Below the pieces are notes generated by a model, which searched no databases, was not told the origin of the DNA, and saw only the letters and a program-made list of their open reading frames with translations. Positions 54,584 through 64,000 of a stretch of 64,000 nucleotides of DNA are shown one piece after another. This DNA is from Diphasiastrum complanatum (Eukaryota > Streptophyta > Lycopodiopsida > Lycopodiales > Lycopodiaceae), in assembly GCA_029204225.1 (NCBI GenBank), contig MU831568.1, positions 1-64,000 on the forward strand, in the 5' to 3' direction. Both the position numbers and the translations under genes were made by a program. The stretch's first letter is position 1. Every line of letters starts with the position of its first letter.

Positions 54584-57500
54584 ATGGCTTCCAATGGTGG
54601 GATCATGCTAGAGTCTAGTGAAAGGTTGAGTTCATCAAACTACTCTACTTGGAAAGTGAGGATGGAGTCCTTACTTGAGTTGAATGAACTCATGGACATA
54701 GTTGCAGAAATTGAAGAGAGACCTCTCACACTTCAAGAGCAACAAAGGTTTGATAAGAAGGCCAAAAGGGCTCTTCATATCATTAAAATGAATGTTACAA
54801 ATGAACTTCTCAAGGAAGTTGGAAAGTGTCAAAGTGCAAGTGAGGCATGGAATGCCTTAAAGAAGCTCTTTGAATCAAAGTCCACATCTAGGGTATTGAC
54901 CCTAAGGAGACAAATATTTTCTAGTAGGCAAAGAGAGGGTGAAAGTGCTCATGCATTTATCTTGAGAGTTAAGTCCCTAAGTGATGATTTAGCATGCATT
55001 GATGAGAACATAAAAGATGGTGAAATAGTCCAAGTTATGTTGAATGGTTTGCTAAATGAACATGCTAACCTTGTGCAAAGTTTTGCCATTCAAAGAGTCT
55101 TGCCAAGTGTGGTTGACTTGCAAGAAATCTTATTGGCTGAAGAACATAGGTTGCAATCAAAGCTTGATGGTGCATCCTTGCAAGGTGGAGGTGAAGAGGC
55201 TTTCTTCACAAAAGGCAAATTCAAGGGCAAAGGTAAAGGCAAAGGGAAATGGTCCAAAGGTGGTAACTTTGATCATGATGATCACTCTTCCTCTTCCTCT
55301 TCTACTAAGAACAATAAGTCAAAGTTCAAGTGCTTTTATTGTGGGATAAAAGGTCATTTTGCAAATGAATGTTATAAGAAGAAAAGAGAGCAAGGAGAGA
55401 GGCAAGGAAATCTTACAATAGATGAGGAAGAACATAACACATGTGAATCACTTGTTATGACTTCAAGTTTGTTAGCCAACATAGATGATAATGATCCTTG
55501 GTGGATTGATAGTGGAGCCTCATCTCACATGACAAGACATAAGGAATACTTTACATCCTTATTGTCTTATGAGGGAGAAGGTAACATCATCTACACTGCA
55601 AATGATGGTCAATGTGACATCAAAGGCATAGGCACTATTCCTATTTCCCTTTCAACAAATAGGAAAGCAAATCTTGAAAATGTTTTGTACATTCCTTCAA
55701 TCACTAAGAATTTGCTTAGTGTAAGTCAAATGATTGACAAAGGACTTGATGTGGAGTTCATTGGAGATGCGTGTTTGATAAGTAAATGTGGATCCTTGAT
55801 TGCTCAAGGTAGGAGGCATGGTAAACTTTTCAAGCTTGATGCATGTGTGATCTCTAATCATGAAGGATGTATGGCTAGGGAGCAATTGACAAACCAAGAA
55901 GTTTGGCACAAGAGGTTGGGCCATCCCAACTTCAAATCTTTGGAGGTAATGGCAAAGAAAGAGCTTGTTCTTGGTCTCCCTAAAAGTCTTGTTGCAAACA
56001 ATAGTGTTTGTGAACATTGTGCCTTGTCCAAATCTCATAGACTTGCTTATTCTAGATCTACTTCTAGATCTAAAGAAGCTTTTCAACTTGTGCATTCTGA
56101 TATTCATTCTTCTAGTACAACTAGCAATGGTGGGGCAAAGATGTATGCAACTTTCATTGATGACTTTAGTAGGTATACTTGGATCTATCTTCTTAAAAGT
56201 AAGGATGAAGTGTTTGCTGCATTTGTCAAGTTCAAGAATGAAATGGAAAACCAATTCAATACAAAGATCAAATGCTTAAGATCTGATAATGGAGGGGAAT
56301 ACACCTCAAATAGGTTCAAAGACTTTTGTATAGCACATGGGATTAAGAGGGAGATGTCTAGTCCTAGGACTCCACAACAGAATGGAGTGGCCGAGAGGAA
56401 GAATAGAACCCTTTGTGAATGTGCCAAGGCAATGAGACTACATGCTAATCTTGCTAAGTCTTTTTGGGGGGAAGCTTTAGCATGTGCTAACTATCTATGT
56501 AATAGATGGACAAGTGCTTCCTTGGATGGTAAAACTCCTCATGAGGTTCTTTATGGTAGAAGGCCGAGTGTCAAGCATTGTAGGATCTTTGGATGTACAT
56601 GTTTTGTCAATATCACACTTGATGATAGAACTAAAGAAGATCCTTCATCAAAGAAGGGTGTGTTTGTTGGCTATAGTGAAGTAAGCAAGGCTTACAAAGT
56701 GTACATTCCTTCTACAAAGAAAGTTGTCATAAGTAGGGATGTCATCTTTCATGAAGAGAATGTTTCCAATGTTGTTGATGTTGATGTTGATGTGCCTACT
56801 AATCATCATGATGTGCAAGATGTCTTGGATGAAGATGGAGATGCCACTCCAAAGCAAACTTCAAGGAAGACTCAAAGGCAAAGGGCTAAGCCATCAAGGC
56901 TAACCTATGATGAAAAAGGAAAGCAAGTGGTGGACAACTCTAACTTTGCTTTTCTTACCTCTTTTGATGAACCAACTTGTGTAGGTTAAGCAATTCAAAA
57001 GAAGGAATGGATCCAAGCCATGGATCATGAGCATCAAGCACTCATCAAAAGCAACACATGGAGGTTGGTAAAGCTTCCAAAGGACAAGAAGGCAATTGGT
57101 TGTAAGTGGATCTTCAAGATCAAGACAAATCAAGATGGATCAATCAACAAGTACAAGGCAAGGTTGGTGGCAAAGGGGTATGCTCAAGAATATGGTATTG
57201 ACTATGATGAGACCTTTGCACCCGTGGCAAAGATGGTAACTATTCGAATCCTAATCTCTCTTGCAACTCTTTATGATTGGGATATGTGGCAAATGGATGT
57301 TACTAATGCCTTCTTGAATGGTGATCTTGAAGAAGATATTTACATGGAGCAACCCGAGGGCTATGTTTCACATGATGAGCCTAATCATGTGTGCTATCTC
57401 CAAAAGAGTTTGTATGGGCTAAAGCAAGCACCAAGGAGTTGGTATGCTAAGCTCAATTCCTTCTTACTTTCTCAAAACTTTGTTATGAGTGAGTATGATC

Positions 57501-58537
57501 ATTCTCTCTACTTTAGATTGAATGAAAATGATATCACTTTACTTTTGATCTATGTTGATGACATTATCTTAAGTGGTGGTAACAATCTAGATATAGATGA
57601 AATCAAGATGGCACTCAAAAGAGAGTTTGAAATTCAAGATCTTGGTAAACTTCATTATATCTTAGGAATAGAGATTATTAGAACTTCTAAATCTACATTC
57701 ATATGTCAAGAAAAGTATGTTAACTCTATTCTAAAAAGGTTTCATATGGAAGATTGTAAAGTTGTTTCTACTCCTATGGAATCAAATGTAAAGCTAACTA
57801 CAAGAAGTAATGAAAGATCCTTCAAGGACATTACTCTCTATAGAAAGCTAATAGGATCTCTTATATGGTTAACCATCACAAGACCTGATCTAAGCTTTGT
57901 GGTTGGTAAACTAAGTCAATTTATGCAAGATCCTAGTGAGGCTCATTGGAAGCTAGGAAAGAGAGTACTTAGATACATCTCGGGATCTAGAGATTTTGGC
58001 ATCTTGTATGGAGGTACTACACCTAACCTTTGTGGATTTTCAGATTCAGATTTTGCAGGTGATCAAATGGATAGGAAGTCAACAAGTGCCTTTGCAATCT
58101 ATCTTGGAGATGGAGTGGTCTCATGGCTATCAAAGAAGCAACCAACTATCTCTCTATCTTCCACCGAAGCCGAGTACAAGGCATTAACAACATGCACCAA
58201 GGAGATTCTTTGGATCAAGAGGATGTTATTGGATCTTCACTTGCTGGAACCAGAGAAGACTCCAATCATACTTTGTGATAACCTTTCAGCCCAAAGCTTG
58301 GCAAGCAATCCTGTTTTTCATGCAAGGAGCAAGCACATTGAGATTGCTCACCATTTTGTGAGAGATCAAGTCATTGCCAAAGAGGTGGATCTTCAACATG
58401 TCTCTTCAAAGGAGTGTGTGGCTGATATCTTCACCAAACCATTGGGAAAGGACCTATATTTAATGCATAGATCTAATCTTGGAATGTGCTCAAAGACTAT
58501 GTTGAAACTAGCATCCAATGTTGAAGAGGGAGTGTGA
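54584..58537 (+). pseudogene. Copia gag-pol of element F, stop at codon 802
   Basis: Same 1317-codon polyprotein as A, with gag, CCHC, protease DSGA, integrase D506/D568/E604, RT YVDD and RNase H all present. Codon 802 is TAA (56987-56989) where A has GAA, cutting the frame just before RT. Downstream, two conservative differences from A were seen (ILCDN against IVCDN, KEVDLQ against KEVELQ). No frameshift is present, so the reading frame resumes at 57020. The truncated product would still hold gag, protease and integrase. The final TGA overlaps the 3' LTR start at 58533. Confidence 0.95.
58521..58532 (+). other. Polypurine tract of element F
   Basis: TTGAAGAGGGAG directly before the 3' LTR. 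Confidence 0.88.
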
Positions 58538-59187
58538 AAATTGTCAACATTTCCTAGCTAGTTTGAGGCCTAAATTGGCTAAAATTGTAAATAGTTTTGG
58601 TTCTGGAGTTTCACACGTGTGAACCAGGCCACAATGTTTTTATTTACTGTATTTTTTCAGTATGATGAAGTGTCAAACTTCATACCCTTCAAAATGAGAC
58701 CATTTTGATGTATTTTGGTCATATAAGCCATTTTTAGCTATTTTTCCTATATAGGGAATATCTAGGGTCAAGTACCTTCTAGAGAGAGGAGAGAGAGTCA
58801 TCTTCCTCATCCATAAATAGTAGGGAAGTCGTGGAGAACAGGTTGGAGAAACCTTTTGTATGCTTCATTGAGATCAATAGATCATTGTCATTGTTTCTTC
58901 CTCCATTGAGAGCATTGTTGTGTGTATTGTCTTCAAGCTATTGTGTATGATCTTAGGTGCTTTCCAAAAGTGATAGGCTGATGTATTATGGACTGTATAA
59001 TGCTATTTTGGGCCGCACTTGATGTTTATGGAAGTTTCCATTTGTGATAAATGCTTTTTGATCAAGTTCTTTGCATTCTAGGTAGCATAGAATGTGTTGC
59101 CAATTCCTAGCTTATGTAGTTTGGAGTGCAAGCATTCAAGCCAATGATCTTGGAGTTTAGATCCACTTAGGATCTGTATTTTTCACA
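58533..59187 (+). repeat. 3' LTR of element F
   Basis: 655 bp. Palindrome TTCACACGTGTGAA at 58610-58623. Confidence 0.96.
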
Positions 59188-59192
59188 CTAAC
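59188..59192. repeat. Right target-site duplication of element F (CTAAC)
   Basis: Partner of 52757-52761. Confidence 0.97.
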
Positions 59193-60698
59193 TTCATCAA
59201 TGGAGGTGATGAAAACTCTTCTTTGGAACTGGTTATTGCTAATGACTTATTTACTCATTTGGAACGAGATGGTGCTTTGAGCATGATTGAAGAAAAAATT
59301 TCTTTTGTATCTTTATGTGATGAGTCCAAAAAAGTCATTTGTGAAACAAGTGGTGTCACATGTATTCATAAAGAAAGTAGATCAAAAGGTTCTATCGTGA
59401 GACTTGGTGAGGAAGATCTCAAGTCAAAAGGGAGAGATGAATGTGAAGTGTTCAAAGTAGGATGTACTTTGAATGATGCTTTTGTGAATGATAGTGAGGG
59501 TTCATTATCATTACCTATATCATTGATTAGAAGTCCAGGTTTGACAAGAAAAAATACTTCAATCATTCTTATGTTGAAGGAACTATGTATTCTTTTTATG
59601 GCTTCTAATGTTCAAGAATCTTCCATTTTTTATGATGCAACTATCAAGAGGGAGATTGCTAACTTTTGTGGTGTGATCATTCAGAGGGAGTCTTGTGAAG
59701 GAAAGGGCAAAAGAAGAGTGACTCTTGGGAAGATTCAAGGCATGGATCTTACATCTCTTCATCAACTCAAAGGTTGCTATGATTGTGGTGGAGTGTTCAT
59801 GCATGATCAAGATGGCAAAAGGTTGGATGAAGAAGACTACATGAAGCAACTCAAGTGGCAATTTCTCCAAGGCAAAGAAGATCTCATTGGTGAGCTCATT
59901 GAGGTTTGGTTTGATTTCAAATGGGCTGGTTTGATTAGGTTTGATACTCAACTTCATGTTGGATAGAATTGTAGAAATCTATCTTTTGGTTTATGATGGT
60001 GACATTCTTTTCATGAACTATAGTGAAAGGTTGAAATCAAACAATGATGAGATCTTGTGAGATGTTAATCATGTGTTTGAGAGGGAGTATCTTCAGAGGT
60101 TCAGATCTGAAGATGTTTATAAATGCAGAGTCCTTGATGTTTTATTGGAATTTCAAGATGTTGATCTTGAATTGCTTCATCAACACCAAGAGGCAAGTAG
60201 CAATTGGAAGCTAGTCAAAAGCATCAAAGGGGAGCCACATGGGCAAAGCATTTTAATCTGTTTTTACAAGTTCTTGAAGGTTCAAGTAAGGTTCTTGGAG
60301 CAGCAAAGAAGTGTCCTATTACTCTACCTTATTTGTTTAATCTCATGTATGAACATTGTCATGTCAATGTGTTGGAATTGTCAAAATTCAATAAAACTAG
60401 TTCCATAGTTTTGGATCCTTTGGACCTTGGAGATGGAATAGTTATCATTGCTGGTTCTTATGATCAAGTACATTCATTCATTCAAATCTTGAAAGATATT
60501 GAAGTGGTCAATATGTTTACTTTTGAGCAAAGTTCAAGATCTAGCATCCTAGTGTTGGCAAATTGGCAAATTGTTGACAATGTAGGATCAAGGGTTGTAT
60601 GCAAATCTTGTGGAGATACTTCAAGTATTTCAAGTTCAGGTTTGCTCATTCAAATGGAGCAAAGAACACATCATTTTGGCATTCATTCATTCACTTGA
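59193..60698 (+). pseudogene. Element G unknown region, continuation
   Basis: The frame continuing from 52761 stays open to 59966 (about 257 codons, e.g. ELVIANDLFTHLERDGALSM, CYDCGGVFMHDQDGKRLDEE, LKWQFLQGKEDLIGELIEVW). A shift near 59957 leads into LDRIVEIYLLVYDGDILFMN with a stop near 60057, then 60073-60408, then another shift into 60204-60698 (AKHFNLFLQVLEGSSKVLGA, VLDPLDLGDGIVIIAGSYDQ). I recognise no domain. VLDPLDL-DG occurs both here (about 60410) and before F (about 52590), suggesting an internal repeat. It may be a captured plant gene or a very diverged element protein. Frameshifts show it is now decayed. Confidence 0.55.
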
Positions 60699-60991
60699 GA
60701 GTTTCTACACTTAGGATTTTTCTTGCCTTCTCTCTCTACCCTAGAGCATGTACTTGATTCTCTTTCTACCCAAGAGCAAGACTTTTCTATACTTAGTTTT
60801 TTTTCATCATGAGTTACCCACACGTGTGATTGTACTTTGGTGAATGATTTATGCATGTTTCTATGTGCTCTTGCCTTAGATTTGTGAGATAGACCTTGAA
60901 ATCAATCTGTAGCTTGGTCTTTGTACAATCACCACATCTTAGGAGATCAATCACACATTTGGGCTGTCCCCACATGTGTGAAAACTTCACA
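60699..60991 (+). repeat. 3' LTR-like end of element G
   Basis: 60697-60805 matches 45490-45600. The end GTGAAAACTTCACA resembles the family B LTR end (AAAACTTCACA before its primer site). CACACGTGTGA lies at 60819-60829 and CCACATGTGTGAAAA at 60970-60984. The 5' limit of the LTR is not visible. Confidence 0.5.
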
Positions 60992-61090
60992 GTAGTAGTA
61001 TGCCTTGCTATGAAAATGATGACTAATTTTTTTCTAGTGTGGATGCACTTTTTTTTTTCTTCTTATATAATGGTCTTGGTATGAAAATTC

Positions 61091-61091
<1 letters not shown>

Positions 61092-61151
<60 letters not shown>
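61092..61151. repeat. (GT)n microsatellite, about 60 bp
   Basis: Uninterrupted GT dinucleotide run. It produces spurious CVCV and HTHT frames on the two strands. Confidence 0.98.
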
Positions 61152-61156
<5 letters not shown>

Positions 61157-61639
61157 TTGAAGATATTTGCATAGACACATGCATCACACATATCACAATA
61201 GTGCATAATTTTAGCATATCAAATATTTGTCACTATTTACATATGTGAGATAAACGCAAAAAAATTACCAACATACATATACATATCACATCAGTTAGGA
61301 TTTTATATCTTTTAGTTGTGAATGTGAGTTTACATTATGTTACTCTACTTTTGTAAAAACTAATGGAATTTATATAGCATTCTACTTCCTTGTCTCTTGT
61401 GATGTTGCTCTAGCTATGTCATGAGGACGCATTTTATAATAGTATATTTATTTATAGATCATCACATGCACTCTTATAATGTTGGTGCTTCACCATTATG
61501 AGGCAAGTTATTTTATTATAATGATGTTGATGGACACGTGGTTAGATGGTGTGATTTTGTCTCCACGATTCTCAAATGTCACTATTAGACATCATCACAA
61601 ATATTTACAAGCCATGTCCTTTTGTTACCATGTATACAA

Positions 61640-61759
<120 letters not shown>

Positions 61760-64000
61760 CTTGGATTTATTAAATCAAGATAGATAATAAAATTGAAGTG
61801 ATAATATGTGTCTACATGAATAACCAGAAAATATTATCTATAAGTGACATAAAACAAATTCATACATATAAAATTTCACAAATAAAATGAACATATTCAT
61901 GCACATAAAACTTTTTAAAATAATCATGGTAGTAAGAATTGTAAAATAAGTGAATGAAATATGTATCAAAGATTCAAGTAATATCTTTTTATTATAATGA
62001 AAAGCTTTTAATACACTACAATTGTAAACACTTTCAAAAATTTCAAATACGTACAATAAATGTTTGAGTAGTGAAGTGGCTTTTGAGAGGTTAAAATAAT
62101 GGTTGAATAATTTGAAGCATATAAACATAATCAAAACTAATTATGGTTTTAAGGTTTTTTACTAAACAAATAAAATTTCTCAAATTTTAAATGATTTGCA
62201 TACTATATTTTATTTCTGTATTCTTTTCTAAATAGTGAAGTAGTGATGTATCTTAAACACACTTCTATCTTTTGCATCTAGGTCAATAAAAAAAGAGACC
62301 TATAAAAATAGTCAACTTTGTGCTTCGAGCTAATTTGATGTCCACAACCTAAGGCCTTATCATCTCTGTTACCAATGCACCATATATTTTTTACTCTGAA
62401 TTTCCTTCAAGCACCTAATCTCATGCATCAAGCACAAATGAATTTTCTTTTAATAAACCACTAGGTAGATTCTAAATTATTCACTTTGTGCTTTTTGTTG
62501 TTACTAAATATATCAAAACATTTTTGAAACTTCCCATTGAAAAGTATCACTTATTTCTCATGTATGATGTCATGTGATGACCAATATGAAATGTGATAGA
62601 ATCAAGACAGCTTAGAGTAATGATAGGTATATATTAATACTTCAAAATCACATATTGAGATGTAATTTATTAAAAGAATGATTGTAATTCTTTGTGCATA
62701 TCTTTTCGTACATACATCTTAAAAATATCATATGAAAACCTTGAAATCACAAAATACAAATCCATTTTGAGTCCACTACATGCTTGGATGTAAATTAGAA
62801 CTTTTTCTTTTTACATAAACATGCTCTATCTAGAATCATCCATCATCATACAAACATTCTAAATATGTGTTATTCTGTCAATGCTAATTATGTTCACACA
62901 TGGAGAAGATGTGAAAATTTTGATGGTTATAGTTCATAATCATTAATTACCTAGAATGAAGAAAAAAAGTATTCATGCTGATATTACTTTTGTTTAATAG
63001 AATAAATAAAGATCTACATTACTAAGTATAGAATCCCAAAAATACTATTTCTTGTGTCATTGAAGCAATTATGGCATAGTTTGTACAAATACATCGACAA
63101 TCTTGAAAACATTGTCACATGGTTTGAAAGTTATCATTAGTCTAGATGATGATGAAATTTTAAGACTAATTATAGATTATTGAAAACATTGGAATAAGAA
63201 AATTAAAAAAAAATGTTAATAAAGAAGACATGTAGTTCAAGTTAGTTATATTAAGATTCCATGGTCTGCATTCCATTTTAGAGTAGAGACACGTGCAACA
63301 TCATTTGACAAGACTCTAATGACTCTAATTGCACTTATAATCATAATTGTTAATACTTCACCACACGAGCACCTAGCACATTGTGGAATTAATATTGACA
63401 TTTTTTTGAAAATGGAAAATAAAGTCACAAGTCACCTTTTGAACAAGAATATATAGACTATTGAATACGATATTTCATTTTTGCATACAGTTGTTTGCCC
63501 ACTAATGCACTACTTTTGACTGTATGTTTTGAAACTATAAAAATGATTCTTTCAATTTTTTATTATTATGGAATAAAAATAAGATTTGTAAGGCGACAAT
63601 CCTTATAAATAAATAAGAAACTAGTACGACTATCAACTTCGACTCCATGAGTGTTGTTCCTTGAATTGTACAACATGGTCGACCATTATGTCTACATCTT
63701 GACTCTTGAGAGGTAATATTTAATTTTATTTTCTGGTTATATGAGAAATAACTTGGTTTTGGTCAAGCATAAACTGTCCACATTTAAAAATTCATATAAT
63801 TTATCTTTTAGAAATAATAGACCTGTAGCACAATCCAGATCTGACCATTCAATTATAACATGGTTATCCATATATGGCTTTTCCTCTAGATATGAATCAC
63901 AAATTCATAAGTTTACAGCCAATTTTCATATGGATGCAAATATTGACATGTCAATTGTACATGCAATCAAATAGTATCATCTGTATTTGGTAGCATAATA

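Larger units (their letters stand above)
52762..59187 (+). mobile_element. Young copia retrotransposon F, one nonsense codon
   Basis: 6426 bp, 655 bp LTRs differing at one base by eye (AAAAGTGGTAGG against AAAAGTGATAGG), TSD CTAAC, primer site, leader and polypurine tract. Same family as A, and the two are almost identical over their full length. It lies in the unknown region of element G. The polyprotein is split by a single stop, so F may need proteins from A-like copies to move. Confidence 0.97.
51021..60991 (+). mobile_element. Element G, copia relative with gag-protease and unknown tail
   Basis: Starts inside a leader like that of A/F (51021 matches about 54475), without a 5' LTR. Gag-protease sequence then runs on in the same frame, through four stops and element F, into unrecognised sequence, and finishes with a sequence ending GTGTGAAAACTTCACA (60976-60991) that resembles the end of the family B LTR. 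No integrase, RT or RNase H domain is seen anywhere in it. I infer a non-autonomous retroelement. Confidence 0.65.

Noticed and set aside
52762-59187. F as an assembly duplicate of A
   Set aside because: Target sites, host elements and scattered bases differ, and each LTR pair is flanked by its own perfect duplication.
59980-60057. Diverged RT active site in element G (LLVYDGDILF resembling LLVYVDDILF)
   Set aside because: The Asp pair is replaced by Asp-Gly-Asp, flanks do not match RT before or after, and the frame is broken; treated as chance resemblance.

Overview
This window looks like repeat-rich land-plant DNA, a stack of LTR retrotransposons with no convincing host gene. The evidence is plant-type Ty1/copia polyproteins (gag with CCHC knuckle, protease, integrase, reverse transcriptase, RNase H in one frame), primer sites complementary to initiator-Met tRNA (TGGTATCAGAGC), Ty3/gypsy fragments, and long TG microsatellites. 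I cannot name the species; nothing here is taxon-diagnostic.

Layout. 1-2425: a reverse-oriented LTR remnant, a leader array of CTCGCC motifs and a broken Ty3 gag. 2426-5378: 5' half of copia family B (copy B1, +). 5379-10603: decayed copia family C (-) inserted in B1, its right LTR cut off. 10604-21797: a second family B copy. It is interrupted by an intact young copia, element A (12387-18817, -, TSD CTAGC), and its 5' end has been flipped by a small inversion. 19418-24350: pieces of a Ty3 chromovirus-like element into which that B copy had inserted. 24351-29600: non-coding or unclassified sequence with a GC-rich repeat region and one unexplained reverse-strand ORF. 29971-32030: a Ty3-like gag-protease frame without reverse transcriptase. 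33124-41900: decayed copia family E (-), carrying a 0.3 kb piece of family C RNase H inside gag and the intact young copia D (34610-40460, TSD TGATT). 41900-45600: AT-rich intergenic DNA. 45601-46801: small LTR element J. 47592-51020: Ty3 family H (LTR, tRNA-Asp primer site, leader, gag), its 5' part also disturbed by a small inversion. 51021-60991: element G, a copia relative whose frame runs gag-protease and then into a long sequence I do not recognise instead of integrase/RT. G is interrupted by element F (52762-59187, +, TSD CTAAC), which is nearly identical to A. 60992-64000: AT-rich DNA with two TG arrays.

A and D look coding-competent; F has one nonsense codon. LTR pairs differ at about 4 (A), 1 (F) and 1 plus an indel (D) positions in about 655 bp by eye, so all three are recent. 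Insertion order for one stack can be read directly: Ty3 chromovirus, then B into it, then A into B.

Most worth checking: the gag-protease-unknown frame of element G; a shared palindrome (TTCACACGTGTGAA, G-box core) in the LTRs or leaders of several unrelated copia families, next to GTACGGACAG in two of them; and two micro-inversions with small losses at the breakpoints.
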